Shown here: piece by piece, positions 51,216 through 59,854 of the stretch
How the letters are laid out: each line of letters begins with the position of its first letter
Position numbering within the stretch: position 1 is the first letter of the stretch
Assembly (NCBI RefSeq): GCF_001570365.1
Contig: NZ_BBYK01000038.1
Location: 542,787-606,786, forward strand
DNA length: 64,000 nt
From: Microtetraspora fusca
GTDB taxonomy: Bacteria; Actinomycetota; Actinomycetes; Streptosporangiales; Streptosporangiaceae
Direction of reading: 5' to 3'
Notes under the pieces: model-generated
Told to the model about the DNA's origin: nothing
Database searches by the model: none
The model's input: the letters and a program-made list of their open reading frames with translations, nothing else
Program-made: the position numbers and the translations under genes

Positions 51216-51515
51216 TCAGACCGCGACGGCGAGCTGGGCGACCTCGCCGAGCTTGGCCTCGACCGCGACGTCCTTGGTGACGCCGCCGCCCGCGATGATG
51301 CGGACGGTCCACTGGCCGGGAGCGGCGAAGAACCGGAAGATGCCCTCGTCGGAGACGACGACCTCGCCGGTGAACTCGCCGGAGTGATCGAGCAGACGGG
51401 CGTAGGCCGTACCGGTGCCGGAGACGACGCCCTGGATCACGGCCTGCGTCGACAGGTCGATACCTGCCGGCAGCGTCACGGTCTGCTCCGGAGCAGCGCA
51501 ACCCTGAGTGGTCAT
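51216..51515 (-). CDS. DUF1416 domain protein
   Basis: A 99-residue beta-sandwich protein, MTTQGCAAPEQTVTLPAGID then LSTQAVIQGVVSGTGTAYAR and GEFTGEVVVSDEGIFRFFAA. DUF1416 genes follow sulfurtransferase genes throughout actinobacteria (sseC in Mycobacterium). Role in sulfur metabolism is inferred from context only. The ATG overlaps the sulfurtransferase stop (TGATG). Confidence 0.93.
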   Translation of the reverse strand: MTTQGCAAPEQTVTLPAGIDLSTQAVIQGVVSGTGTAYARLLDHSGEFTGEVVVSDEGIFRFFAAPGQWTVRIIAGGGVTKDVAVEAKLGEVAQLAVAV

Positions 51516-52354
51516 CAGCGAGCCTCCCCAAGCTCCACGGGCACGCCCACGAGCGAGCCGTATTCGGTCCACGAACCGTCGTAGTTCTTCACGTTGGGCT
51601 GCTCGAGGAGCTCGTGCAGCACGAACCAGGTGTGCGCAGAGCGCTCCCCGATGCGGCAGTAGGCGATGGTGTCCTTGCCGAAGTCGACGCCCGCGTCCGC
51701 GTAGAGCTTCGTCAGCTCGTCGTTCGACTTGAAGGTGCCGTCGTCGTTGGCCGCCTTCGACCACGGGACATTGCGGGCGGTGGGCACGTGGCCCGCGACC
51801 TGCGACTGCTCCTGCGGGAGGTGCGCCGGAGCGAGCAGCTTGCCGGTGAACTCGTCAGGGGAGCGCACGTCGACCAGGTTCTGCTTGCCGATCGCCGCCA
51901 CGACCTCGTCGCGGAAGGCGCGCAGCGCGAGGTCCTGCTCCTGGGCCTGGTAGGTGGTGGCCGGACGCTGCGGCGCCTCGGTGACCAGTTCGCGGGAGTC
52001 GAGCTCCCACTTCTTGCGGCCGCCGTCGAGCAGCCTGACGTTCTCGTGGCCGTAGAGCTTGAAGTACCAGTACGCGTAGGACGCGAACCAGTTGTTGTTG
52101 CCGCCGTAAAGCACGACCGTGTCGTCGTTGGCGATGCCGCGGGCCGACAGGAGGGCCTCGAAGCCGGCCCGGTCGACGAAGTCGCGGCGTACGGGGTCCT
52201 GGAGGTCCTTCCTCCAGTCGATCTTCACGGCGCCACGGATGTGACCCTTGTCGTAGGCGCTGACGTCCTCGTCGACCTCGACGAGCACGACACCGGGCGT
52301 GTCGAGATTGGCCTCGACCCAGTCGGCATCCACCAGGACGGCGGAGCGGCTCAT
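51515..52354 (-). CDS. Thiosulfate sulfurtransferase (two-domain rhodanese)
   Basis: A 279-residue tandem rhodanese of the CysA2/SseA-type. The N-domain (9-125) lacks a catalytic Cys (LYGGNNNWFASYAYWYFKLY); the C-domain has the active-site loop YCRIGERSAHTWFVL. It moves sulfane sulfur from thiosulfate to a thiophilic acceptor such as cyanide or thioredoxin. The preceding DUF4395 gene overlaps its start by four bases; DUF1416 follows with a one-base overlap: a tightly coupled operon. Confidence 0.95.
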   Translation of the reverse strand: MSRSAVLVDADWVEANLDTPGVVLVEVDEDVSAYDKGHIRGAVKIDWRKDLQDPVRRDFVDRAGFEALLSARGIANDDTVVLYGGNNNWFASYAYWYFKLYGHENVRLLDGGRKKWELDSRELVTEAPQRPATTYQAQEQDLALRAFRDEVVAAIGKQNLVDVRSPDEFTGKLLAPAHLPQEQSQVAGHVPTARNVPWSKAANDDGTFKSNDELTKLYADAGVDFGKDTIAYCRIGERSAHTWFVLHELLEQPNVKNYDGSWTEYGSLVGVPVELGEAR

Positions 52355-52761
52355 GTGGTTCTCCCAGGTTGTAGACGGCGGATGATCAAGTACATTTCGC
52401 AGCCCAGGCAGAAGCCGAAGGCGGCGTTGAGAAAGGCGGCCAGCAGTGCCGCTGCTGTCGCACCCAGAGCCAGGGGGGTGATCCCGATGGCGAACCCGAT
52501 CAGGCCGGTGACCGCGAAGATGATGCCCACGCCCTGCGCGAACCGGGGCGGCGTCGCGTCTTCCAGCTCTCCCGGCGGCCCCAGCCTCGGACGTACGAAC
52601 CTGCGGAAGAGGTAGCCGTACGGAGAGGAGTCAAGGGCGCCGAGCACGAACACGATCGCCTGGAGGGCGAGGAGCCATGCGCTGCCCGTCACGAGGACGA
52701 GCGCGAGAACCACAGTCGTGATCGCCGCGCCGAAACGCGGGCCTCGGGGATCGATCTGCAT
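52351..52761 (-). CDS. DUF4395 membrane protein
   Basis: A 136-residue protein with about four membrane helices; conserved Gly and aromatic residues in SSPYGYLFRRFVRPRLGPPG and the C-terminal FGFCLGCEMYLIIRRL with a Cys pair are typical of DUF4395. It heads the sulfurtransferase operon and probably takes part in sulfur transport or redox chemistry at the membrane. ATG at 52761. A short leader ORF lies 56 bases upstream. Confidence 0.9.
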   Translation of the reverse strand: MQIDPRGPRFGAAITTVVLALVLVTGSAWLLALQAIVFVLGALDSSPYGYLFRRFVRPRLGPPGELEDATPPRFAQGVGIIFAVTGLIGFAIGITPLALGATAAALLAAFLNAAFGFCLGCEMYLIIRRLQPGRTT

Positions 52762-52817
52762 CGTGAGATGCTCCTGAAGGATTCGGAATGCGGCTGTTCA
52801 GCCGCGTGGAATCACCC

Positions 52818-52901
52818 TCAGGCCATGCGACAGAGCGCGGTCGCGACGCGGCAAAAGTCGACCGCGCGCCGCTTCGTCAGCAGCTCTGTCGTGGGAGTCA
52901 T
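52818..52901 (-). CDS. Cysteine-containing leader peptide of the sulfur operon
   Basis: A 27-codon ORF, MTPTTELLTKRRAVDFCRVA followed by TALCRMA, ends 56 bases before the DUF4395 gene. The core pattern R-x-V-D-x-x-R-V-x-x-A-L-C-R is that of short leader peptides found before sulfur-metabolism genes in actinobacteria; in mycobacteria such cysteine-coding leaders act as cysteine-responsive attenuators. Here two Cys codons lie near the 3' end. It probably makes expression of the downstream operon depend on charged tRNA-Cys. Only the ATG and pattern support it; there is no strong ribosome site, so the mRNA may be leaderless. Confidence 0.75.
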   Translation of the reverse strand: MTPTTELLTKRRAVDFCRVATALCRMA

Positions 52902-52933
52902 GGTCTCGACAGTACCCGGCGTCTCGCCATCTG

Positions 52934-53479
52934 TCACACCGTGTCCGATTGGTGAGACGATTTGTCCGAGCTCTGATCACGGGCGCCCGCCGGAGCCCCG
53001 TCGGCCGCGACCGTCGCGCCGAGCGCCGCGATCACGTCGACCTTCCTGGGCTGCCCCGATGCCCTTTTCACAACATTTCCTGAACCGTCGAGGATCAGCA
53101 CCGTCGGCGTACGCATGACGTCGTACCGGCGGACCAGATCGAGGCGGCTCTCGGCGTCGATCTCGACATGCCGGACCCCGGGCACCATCGCGGCGACCTC
53201 GTCCAGGATCCTGCGGGTCGCCCGGCACGGCTGGCAGAACGCGGTGGAGAACTGCACCAGCGTGGCACGCTCCCCCAGCTCGGCGCCGATCTCCTCGCCG
53301 GTCACGCCACCCGCCCTCTCACTCGCCGCCGTCCCCGCCCCGGTGCGCGGCCGTACGGCGCGCAGCCTGCCGTCGCGCCGCCGCATCAGCAGCCCGATGA
53401 CCAGGCCGGCGGCGAGCGTCGCGAGCAGAACGACGATCCCTACCATCGCGATGGACAACCCGCGCGCGGCACGGGTCAT
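52934..53479 (-). CDS. Membrane-anchored thioredoxin-like protein
   Basis: A 181-residue protein with an N-terminal membrane helix (IAMVGIVVLLATLAAGLVIG) and a thioredoxin domain: active site STAFCQPCRATRRILDEV, cis-Pro in VMRTPTVLIL, and GQPRKVDVIAAL. The CQPC motif suggests a reductase or relay for disulphides. Start ATG at 53479 overlaps the anti-sigma stop by four bases, so it belongs to the sigma operon. Confidence 0.92.
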   Translation of the reverse strand: MTRAARGLSIAMVGIVVLLATLAAGLVIGLLMRRRDGRLRAVRPRTGAGTAASERAGGVTGEEIGAELGERATLVQFSTAFCQPCRATRRILDEVAAMVPGVRHVEIDAESRLDLVRRYDVMRTPTVLILDGSGNVVKRASGQPRKVDVIAALGATVAADGAPAGARDQSSDKSSHQSDTV

Positions 53480-54276
53480 TCCCTGTGCTTCACCGGGACG
53501 GTCACCAGCGTCCGCCCGTCAGCGGTGGTCAGCTCGAATCCGGTGATCTCACCGAGCGGGAGCTCGGTCGACCCGCCGAAGGCGACCGGGGTCGCGCTCA
53601 ACCCTTGGGCGGCCGCCGACCAGCTCGCCACCGCGGATCTCCTGTGGTCCGTGCCCACGGCGGTGAGGCGGACCACCGCTCCGGCGCGCAGGCCCGTGAC
53701 CGTCGCCTCCACCCGGGTGCCGCCCGCGTCCTGCGTAAGCTCCACCTTCATCTCGACGCTCCCCTGCCGTGTGGACTCCGTTCTGGGGGCGATCGAGGTG
53801 TACAGCTCGTGCCCGCCCGCGTCCAGCTTCGTCTGCGGCTGCATGGCCGCGCGGTCCGCTGCCGCGTCGCTCTGCCCAGCGGCGGACTCCTCGGGCGGCG
53901 CCTTCGCCGACACGATCGACGACGACCCGGCCGAGGTGTCCGCCGCGGGCCGCGCGGTCGCCATCCACGTCGTCCCGCCCAGCGCCACGACCGCGACGGA
54001 CGCGGCGAGCGCGAGCATGATCCGCGAACGGCGCCTGCGCCGCACGGTGGCGACGAGGAGGCGGTCGAGCACCTGGCGTGGCGGCTCCGCCGCGTTCCGG
54101 ATGTCCTCCTCGGTCACCTGGGCGAGGAGCGGCGGCAGCCCGGACAGCTCCGCGAGCTCGGCCATGCAGTCCGGGCACTCGTCCAGATGGGCCTCGACCG
54201 CGGCCGTCTCCTCGTCGTCGAGCGCGCCCAGGACGTACGCGCCGAGCGCGATGCGGACGTCGTCGTCGCAGGTCAT
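53476..54276 (-). CDS. Zinc-finger anti-sigma factor (zf-HC2)
   Basis: A 266-residue membrane protein. The N-terminal anti-sigma domain carries the zinc motif H-x3-C-x2-C (HLDECPDCMAEL); a membrane helix (IMLALAASVAVVALGGTTWM, about 86-106) follows, and the C-terminal half is extracytoplasmic. It should hold the neighbouring sigma factor inactive until a signal, possibly redox, releases it. Both ends overlap neighbours by four bases. Confidence 0.92.
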   Translation of the reverse strand: MTCDDDVRIALGAYVLGALDDEETAAVEAHLDECPDCMAELAELSGLPPLLAQVTEEDIRNAAEPPRQVLDRLLVATVRRRRRSRIMLALAASVAVVALGGTTWMATARPAADTSAGSSSIVSAKAPPEESAAGQSDAAADRAAMQPQTKLDAGGHELYTSIAPRTESTRQGSVEMKVELTQDAGGTRVEATVTGLRAGAVVRLTAVGTDHRRSAVASWSAAAQGLSATPVAFGGSTELPLGEITGFELTTADGRTLVTVPVKHRE

Positions 54277-54833
54277 GGTGCCAGCCCCCGTTCCTCCAGA
54301 GCCAGCTTGAGCGCCCGGAGCGCATAGAAGGTGCGCGATTTGACCGTTCCCGGCGGGATGCCGAGGATCTCCGCCGCCTCCTTCACCGATCTCCCCCGGT
54401 AGTACGTCTCCAGGAGCACCTCGCGGTGCTCGGCCCTGAGCGAGGCCAGCGCCTCGGCCACGGCCCAGGACTCGACGGCCTTGTCCAGCTCGTCGGCGGC
54501 CGGCAGCACGGCCAGCGCCTCGTCGCCGGTCTCCTTCGGTCGTGAGCGGCGCGCCCGGTGCTGGTCGACGACGAGGTTACGCGCCACGGTGAACAGCCAG
54601 GCGCGCACCGGCCGCCCGGACATGGCCGAGGGGTTCTTCCAGGCGCGCAGCAGCGTCTCCTGGACGACGTCCTCCGCGCGGCCGGGGTCACCTGTCAGCC
54701 GCAGCACGTATCCGTACAAGGGCCCGGCGTGATCGTCGAAGAGGACGCGCACGAGCTCCTCGTCGGCGGTTCCTGCTGGGCTCACGTCCTCCTGACGTAG
54801 AGACGGGTCGTCTGGTTCAGCGGAGGGGGACAT
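54273..54833 (-). CDS. ECF RNA polymerase sigma factor (SigL/SigK-like)
   Basis: A 186-residue two-domain ECF sigma. Sigma2: DPGRAEDVVQETLLRAWKNP with VRAWLFTVARNLVVDQHRAR; sigma4: HREVLLETYYRGRSVKEAAE and ILGIPPGTVKSRTFYALRAL. Regulated by the zinc anti-sigma factor encoded next. The ATG at 54833 lies inside the end of the DUF2993 gene (17-base overlap), so all four genes from 55497 to 52934 are probably one transcript. Confidence 0.94.
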   Translation of the reverse strand: MSPSAEPDDPSLRQEDVSPAGTADEELVRVLFDDHAGPLYGYVLRLTGDPGRAEDVVQETLLRAWKNPSAMSGRPVRAWLFTVARNLVVDQHRARRSRPKETGDEALAVLPAADELDKAVESWAVAEALASLRAEHREVLLETYYRGRSVKEAAEILGIPPGTVKSRTFYALRALKLALEERGLAP

Positions 54834-55497
54834 CCGTCGCCGAACCTTCGACCGCGAGCCCCTCGGGTACGGACCTCACGTTGGTGACCTTGAGATTGAG
54901 CGGCAGGTTCTTCACCGGGACGGTGAAGCCGACGAGCCGCTCCACGTTGGGCACGGAGATGCCTCCCGCGATCTCGACGTTGGCCGGGATGAGCCGGATG
55001 CCGCCCTTGACCGTGTCGATCTTCAGGTCGGCGGTGATGGGGATGTCCTGGCCCAGCACGGTGATCTTGCCCGACACGCGCAGCTTGTCGTCGCCGCCCC
55101 CCTCGATCTTGACGCCGCGGGGCGCTCGCTCTTCGAGGGTCTTACGGGAGATCACGATGGTGCCGGTCACCCGCTCGGCACGGAGATCGGCTTTCGAGGC
55201 GTCCTGGATCAGGTCGGCCAGCGGGGCGGACACGCCGTACAGGGTAGCGTCGATCTTCGAGATCGTGATCCCTTCGCGGGTCAGCGGACCGGTGGCGATG
55301 GTGATCTCCTGATAGTTCCCGGCGACCGCCTGGGTCAGGAACGGGATGCCCTCGATGTGGACGGTCGGGGTCGAGGAGAGGTCGAACTTGGCCTCGATCT
55401 GCCTGGCGATCTCACGCTGCGCACCGGCGACCGCCACCCGGTCCAGGATGGCGAGCGCGACGACGAGCAGGATCAGGAACACGACGAGCTTGCGCAT
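54817..55497 (-). CDS. DUF2993 (LmeA-like) envelope protein
   Basis: A 226-residue protein with an N-terminal signal anchor (LVVFLILLVVALAILDRVAV) and a TULIP-like beta-rich exported domain: AVAGNYQEITIATGPLTREG, ISKIDATLYGVSAPLADLI, TGTIVISRKTLEERAPRG. LmeA of mycobacteria takes part in lipomannan elongation; a corresponding role here is inference. ATG at 55497; it overlaps the sigma gene, hinting at a link between envelope state and that sigma factor. Confidence 0.88.
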   Translation of the reverse strand: MRKLVVFLILLVVALAILDRVAVAGAQREIARQIEAKFDLSSTPTVHIEGIPFLTQAVAGNYQEITIATGPLTREGITISKIDATLYGVSAPLADLIQDASKADLRAERVTGTIVISRKTLEERAPRGVKIEGGGDDKLRVSGKITVLGQDIPITADLKIDTVKGGIRLIPANVEIAGGISVPNVERLVGFTVPVKNLPLNLKVTNVRSVPEGLAVEGSATDVPLR

Positions 55498-55557
55498 CCG
55501 TCTTCCTCCGGGGGCGCGGTCTGACGGGGGCACGCGGGTCGGTTCACCCTAGCAGCC

Positions 55558-55806
55558 TCATCCCCCCGCAAAGGGAGGCAAAACTTCCACGACCGCACCC
55601 TCGGGCAAATCGATCGAGCGCGGGTCCCGCGTGCCCGCCGGCGCGCCGTTCACCAGGAAGGAGCAGCGCGGCAGCACCCGGGCCAGGTCCGGGTTGGCGG
55701 AGATCCCCGCCAGCAGGTCTCCGAGCGTGGGCGCGTCGAACGGCTCCTCGGCGATCCCCGCCGCGGCCTTCGCCGCCGCCCAGTAACGGACGGTGCCCGT
55801 CGCCAT
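55558..55806 (-). CDS. MoaD/ThiS family sulfur carrier protein
   Basis: An 82-residue ubiquitin-like protein, [20 protein letters not shown] with [20 protein letters not shown], ending in the Gly-Gly (PPFAGG) that is activated as thiocarboxylate. It may serve molybdopterin or another thiolation pathway; no other pathway gene is adjacent. ATG at 55806. Confidence 0.9.
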   Translation of the reverse strand: MATGTVRYWAAAKAAAGIAEEPFDAPTLGDLLAGISANPDLARVLPRCSFLVNGAPAGTRDPRSIDLPEGAVVEVLPPFAGG

Positions 55807-55935
55807 GTCCCTCCCTTTCACGTGCCGGCCGTACGCCCGTTTGTCGTGTTCGCCGGGGTTCCGGCGGCGACTCGAGCGTGACCGAGCGGTTACGCGGACG
55901 GGTCGTGTGCAGACTTTTTACACGCCCGACTCACA

Positions 55936-55964
55936 TTGGACGCAATATTCCTGTGGGCTAGCCT
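55936..55964 (+). promoter_or_regulatory. Candidate promoter upstream of glnR
   Basis: TTGGAC (55936-55941), a 17-base spacer and TAGCCT (55959-55964) fit a housekeeping promoter; the transcript would have a leader of about 200 bases. The rest of 55807-56173 contains no recognisable gene. Confidence 0.6.
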
Positions 55965-56173
55965 ATGGAAGACGGGACCTGGGCGACGTTGCCCCCGGGT
56001 CCCTACGTGTTTGTACGGCTCACGCCGTGATGACGCGGAGGAGGCGAGCCTGTGAACGTGCACAGCGCGGTGCTCTCCCGGCGCGCCCTGCCGTTTCGCT
56101 TGTGACGAGGAGGGCATGTGAGCGAGCGATCTCGACAATCCCGCCATGGCGGGGGCGTGGCGAGGAGGTCGAA

Positions 56174-56893
56174 GTGAGCAATCTGCTCCTGCTGACGAAC
56201 GCGCTGGAACCCTCCGCCGAGGTGCTGCCCGCCCTCGGCCTGCTGCTGCACTCCGTGCGCGTCGCGCCCGCGGAGGCCTCCGCCCTGATCGACGCCCCGC
56301 CCGCCGACGCCGTCCTGGTCGACGCCCGCCGCGAACTGGCCCACGCGAAGGGGCTGTGCCGGCTGCTGCGCACCACGGGGCTCACCTGCCCGCTGCTGGT
56401 GATCGTGACGGAGGGCGGGCTGGCCGCGATGACGGCCGAGTGGGGCGTGGACGACGTGCTGCTCGACAGCGCCGGCCCGGCCGAGGTCGAGGCCCGGCTG
56501 CGCATGGCCACCGGCCGGCTGTCGCTGGCCGCGGCCGAAGCGGTCCCGGACGAGATCTGCAGCGGCGACCTGGCGATCGACGAGGCGACCTACACCGCCC
56601 GGCTGCGCGGGCGCGCCCTCGACCTGACCTTCAAGGAGTTCGAGCTGCTCAAATACCTCGCGCAGCACCCGGGCCGGGTGTTCACCCGGGCCCAGCTGCT
56701 GCAGGAGGTGTGGGGCTACGACTACTTCGGTGGCACCCGCACGGTGGACGTCCACGTCCGGCGGCTGCGCGCCAAGCTCGGCGCCGAGTACGAGTCGCTC
56801 ATCGGAACGGTACGGAACGTCGGCTACCGCTTCGTCCCCGACCGCGGGGGCGAGCAGGCCGAGACCGGCGACCAGGAGCCCGCCCGGCACTAG
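56174..56893 (+). CDS. glnR: GlnR global nitrogen regulator (atypical OmpR-type)
   Basis: A 239-residue regulator. The N-terminus, [20 protein letters not shown] and [20 protein letters not shown], matches what I remember of Streptomyces GlnR. The receiver lacks the full acidic pocket, as known for GlnR, so it is not controlled by ordinary phosphorylation. The winged helix ([36 protein letters not shown]) is nearly canonical. It activates and represses nitrogen-assimilation genes. GTG at 56174 with GAGGAGG upstream; the frame stays open for 381 bases upstream but those residues look non-coding. Confidence 0.93.
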   Translation: MSNLLLLTNALEPSAEVLPALGLLLHSVRVAPAEASALIDAPPADAVLVDARRELAHAKGLCRLLRTTGLTCPLLVIVTEGGLAAMTAEWGVDDVLLDSAGPAEVEARLRMATGRLSLAAAEAVPDEICSGDLAIDEATYTARLRGRALDLTFKEFELLKYLAQHPGRVFTRAQLLQEVWGYDYFGGTRTVDVHVRRLRAKLGAEYESLIGTVRNVGYRFVPDRGGEQAETGDQEPARH

Positions 56894-56970
56894 TCATACC
56901 TGACAGATCAAGCCCTGCTACGGGCGGCATTTGTCCGACACTCCCTCCCCCTTTCGCGGGGCCGCCGGAC

Positions 56971-56999
56971 GAGGCCCGCCCCGGGCCGGGACGGGCCTC
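56971..56999. terminator. Hairpin between glnR and the nucleotidase gene
   Basis: GAGGCCCG (56971-56978) pairs with CGGGCCTC (56992-56999); flanking CGCCGGAC and CGTCGGCG extend the stem imperfectly. It lies between convergent stops. Confidence 0.55.
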
Positions 57000-57015
57000 C
57001 TCGTCGGCGTACGGC

Positions 57016-58788
57016 TCAGCCGATCTTGGTGATGCGGGTCAGCGCGGGCGGCGCCAGCGGGGAGTTCGCCGTGAGGTAGGCGGTGAAGGCGTCCACGTCG
57101 AAGCCGCCGTTCCACGTCCACAGGTCGGTGCCCTTGGTGAACTCGGTGAAGGCGTCGCCGCCCGAGACCAGGAAGTTGTTGGCCGCGACCCGGACCGACT
57201 GGCCGTCGGTCACCGCCACGCCGTTGATCTTCAGGTCGGAGATCCGGGAGCCCCAGGCCGCGCTCTCCTTGTAGCTGTAGCTGAGGTTGGACGACGGCTG
57301 CAGGATCTTGGTGAATGCCTGGGCGTTCGGGCCGCCCGTGAACTGCTGCTCCAGCACGGTCTTGAGCTGGGCGCCGGTCAGCGTGACCGCCTGCAGCAGG
57401 TTGTTGAACGGCTGCACCGCGAACGCCTCGCCGTACGTGACGACCCCGTCGCCCTCACCCGCCTCGGAGCCGGCGTAGGTGAGGAGCGTCCGGACGCCAC
57501 CCGGGTTCATCAGGGCGATGTCGGCGTTGCCGCCGTCCTTCTTGGCCGCCGCGAGCTGGGCGTCCGCGATGACGTCGCCGAGCGCGGTCTCACCGCTGCC
57601 CCCAGCCGGGACGCCGTTGGAGATGTCCGCCGTGATCTTCCCGACCGGCGCGTTGGCCTTGGTGGCGACGGCCGACTTCCAGTACGAGACGAGCTTCTCG
57701 ATCTTGGGGTCGGCGGCGTACTTGGTGATGTTGAGACCCTTGTTGGCCTCGCCGTCCACGGCGACGACCTTGTTGTCCACAGTCACCGAGGAGCGGATGA
57801 CGTCCCGGGTGGTCTTGTCCACCTGGAAGTCGATCTGGGTCATCACGCGGCCGAAGGAGGACCCCTGCGTGAAGTAGCGGGTGTTCCCGGCCGGGTCCTT
57901 CGTCGTGCAGATGTAGGCCTGGTGCGAGTGGCCCATGACGACGAGGTCCACGTCGGCGCTGAGCTTCGTGGCGATCGTCCTGCCCACGCCGGTGGTCAGC
58001 GGGCAGGCGTCCGGGCTCTGGTTGGCGGCGACGGAGTCGCCCTCATGGACCAGGGCCACCATCGCTTCGACACCGCGCTTCTTCAGCCAGGCGGCGGCAC
58101 GGTTGCCGGCCTCGACCTCGTCCTGGAAGGTGAGCCCCGCGATGCTCGCGGGCGTCACGATGGACGGGGTGGTCTTGGTCACCAGGCCGATGTAACCGAT
58201 CTTGATACCGTTCACCACGCGGATCGCGATGGGCGGCAGTGGGGTCTTCCCGTCGTCGTCGACGACGTTGGCCGCGATGTAGTCGTACTTGGAGCCCTTC
58301 CACTTGCCCGCGGGAGAGCAGCCGTCCGTGGGGTGGCAGCCGCCCTTCTGCAGGCGGAGCAGCTCGTTCAGTCCCTCGTCGAACTCGTGGTTGCCGACGG
58401 AGGAGACGTCGAGGCCGAGCTCGCCGAGGACCTGCACGGTCGGCTCGTCGTGGTAGGCCGCCGAGAGCAGCGGCGAGGCGCCGATCAGGTCGCCGGCCGC
58501 GACCACGTCGGTCTGGCCCTTGATGGTGTTCTGCTTGATCGCGGTGGCCAGATAGGCCGCACCGCCCGCCGCCTGTACGGTCACGCCCGTCTCATTGACG
58601 ATGCGGCCGCTCGACCCGGTGGGGGTCTCCAGGTTGCCGTGGAAGTCGTTGACGGTGAGCAGGCGGATCGGAACCGGCTTGGGCTTGGCGGCGGCCGGCG
58701 CGGCGGCCGCCGGCTGCACGGCCAGCGCCAGTCCAGCCGCCGCGGCGATGCCCGCCACCGCGAAGCGCAGAGGGGTGCGAGAGGTCAT
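57016..58788 (-). CDS. Secreted 5'-nucleotidase / metallophosphatase
   Basis: A 590-residue exported enzyme. Signal peptide cleaved near VQPAAAAP. The metallophosphatase domain has the di-metal motifs LLTVNDFHGNLE, GNHEFDEGLNELL and MGHSHQAYIC, with AAGDLIGASPLLS. The C-terminal 5'-nucleotidase domain (LGDVIADAQLAAAKKDGGNA, ALMNPGGVRTLLTY, AVQPFNNLLQAVTLTGAQLK) binds the base. It releases phosphate and nucleoside from extracellular nucleotides, useful for phosphate scavenging. ATG at 58788. Neighbour of mshD and glnR, as I recall for Streptomyces. Confidence 0.94.
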   Translation of the reverse strand: MTSRTPLRFAVAGIAAAAGLALAVQPAAAAPAAAKPKPVPIRLLTVNDFHGNLETPTGSSGRIVNETGVTVQAAGGAAYLATAIKQNTIKGQTDVVAAGDLIGASPLLSAAYHDEPTVQVLGELGLDVSSVGNHEFDEGLNELLRLQKGGCHPTDGCSPAGKWKGSKYDYIAANVVDDDGKTPLPPIAIRVVNGIKIGYIGLVTKTTPSIVTPASIAGLTFQDEVEAGNRAAAWLKKRGVEAMVALVHEGDSVAANQSPDACPLTTGVGRTIATKLSADVDLVVMGHSHQAYICTTKDPAGNTRYFTQGSSFGRVMTQIDFQVDKTTRDVIRSSVTVDNKVVAVDGEANKGLNITKYAADPKIEKLVSYWKSAVATKANAPVGKITADISNGVPAGGSGETALGDVIADAQLAAAKKDGGNADIALMNPGGVRTLLTYAGSEAGEGDGVVTYGEAFAVQPFNNLLQAVTLTGAQLKTVLEQQFTGGPNAQAFTKILQPSSNLSYSYKESAAWGSRISDLKINGVAVTDGQSVRVAANNFLVSGGDAFTEFTKGTDLWTWNGGFDVDAFTAYLTANSPLAPPALTRITKIG

Positions 58789-58897
58789 GGAACAGGACAC
58801 TAGGACCGTGACCTTTACATGAGATGGCGAAGAGACAACGATTCGCCGCTCATGTTGATGGCGGCTTTTGCCACTAGACGGAACAGAGGTGTGCGAC

Positions 58898-59800
58898 GTG
58901 GACGTGCGTGTGGTGGCTGGAGGACGACTCGATGACCGGCAGGTCGCCGACGTCCTGGACCTCGTCCGGGAGGCCACGGAGGCCGACGGGATGCGCCCGC
59001 TGAACGAGCATACGATGTTGCAGGTGCGCCACGGCGCCGACCTGGGAGCCCGGGCCGTACTCCTGTACGACGGCGACACGCTCACCGGATTCGCGCACCT
59101 GGACCCCGCCGACCCGGTCGAGGGATCCGGCGGGGAGCTGGTCGTCCGCCCGTCGCTCCGCCGCCGCGGCCTCGGACGGCGGCTGCTCGACGCGGTGCTC
59201 GCGGAGACCGAGGGGCGGGTCCGCATCTGGGCGCACGGCGACCACCCCGGCGCCACCGCGCTCGCCGCCTCCGCCGGGCTCACCCGCGCCAGGTCGCTGT
59301 GGCAGATGCGCCGACCGCTGGACGCGCCGCTCCCCGCCGTGGCCGTGCCCGACGGCGTACGGCTGCGCACGTTCGCCCCGGGGAAGGACGAGCACGCGTG
59401 GCTCGCGCTCAACGCCCGCGCCTTCGCCGCGCACCCCGAGCAGGGCGCGTGGACGATCGAGGACCTGGAGCTCCGCGAGCGCGAGCCGTGGTTCGACCCG
59501 GACGGCTTCTTCCTCGCCGTACGGGACGACTCCCTCGTCGGTTTCCACTGGACCAAGGTCCACGGCGGCGAGGGGCAGGACGCCGAGCCCGTCGGCGAGG
59601 TCTACGTGGTCGGCGTGGACCCCGCCGAGCAGGGATCGGGGCTCGGCCGCGTGCTGACGCTCACCGGGATCGAACATCTGCGCTCGCGCGGCCTCGCCCA
59701 GGTGATGCTGTACGTGGACGAGGAGAACCGGCCCGCGATCAGGCTGTACGAGTCGCTCGGGTTCACCCGGTGGAACACGGACGTGATGTATCGCCGCTGA
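58898..59800 (+). CDS. mshD: Mycothiol acetyltransferase
   Basis: A 300-residue tandem GNAT protein that acetylates Cys-GlcN-Ins, the last step in mycothiol synthesis. The N-domain has LVVRPSLRRRGLGRRLLDAV; the C-domain has EVYVVGVDPAEQGSGLGRVL and VMLYVDEENRPAIRLYESLG, with the actinobacterial MshD ending FTRWNTDVMYRR. I choose GTG at 58898, nine bases after AGAGG; GTG at 58889 is possible. Together with mshA in this window it marks a mycothiol producer. Confidence 0.94.
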   Translation: MDVRVVAGGRLDDRQVADVLDLVREATEADGMRPLNEHTMLQVRHGADLGARAVLLYDGDTLTGFAHLDPADPVEGSGGELVVRPSLRRRGLGRRLLDAVLAETEGRVRIWAHGDHPGATALAASAGLTRARSLWQMRRPLDAPLPAVAVPDGVRLRTFAPGKDEHAWLALNARAFAAHPEQGAWTIEDLELREREPWFDPDGFFLAVRDDSLVGFHWTKVHGGEGQDAEPVGEVYVVGVDPAEQGSGLGRVLTLTGIEHLRSRGLAQVMLYVDEENRPAIRLYESLGFTRWNTDVMYRR

Positions 59801-59820
59801 GCCGCCCGTGGCGTCCCGGA

Positions 59821-59851
59821 CCGGTCCTGTCGGGGGCCGGTCCTGTCGGGG
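59821..59851. repeat. Two tandem copies of a 15-bp unit
   Basis: CCGGTCCTGTCGGGG occurs at 59821-59835 and at 59837-59851, separated by one G, between the convergent mshD and pit genes. Confidence 0.6.
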
Positions 59852-59854
59852 TCG

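Noticed and set aside
52932-52938. Another TGTCACA at the end of the thioredoxin gene
   Set aside because: No matching -10 half at the required distance and no gene start behind it.
56146-58803. Plus-strand open frame of 885 codons across glnR and the nucleotidase
   Set aside because: Runs out of frame through glnR and antisense through the nucleotidase; low-complexity Arg/Gly/Asp text.
58789-59556. Upstream extension of the 5'-nucleotidase frame
   Set aside because: Antisense to mshD and Ser/Arg-rich; the signal peptide starts at 58788.
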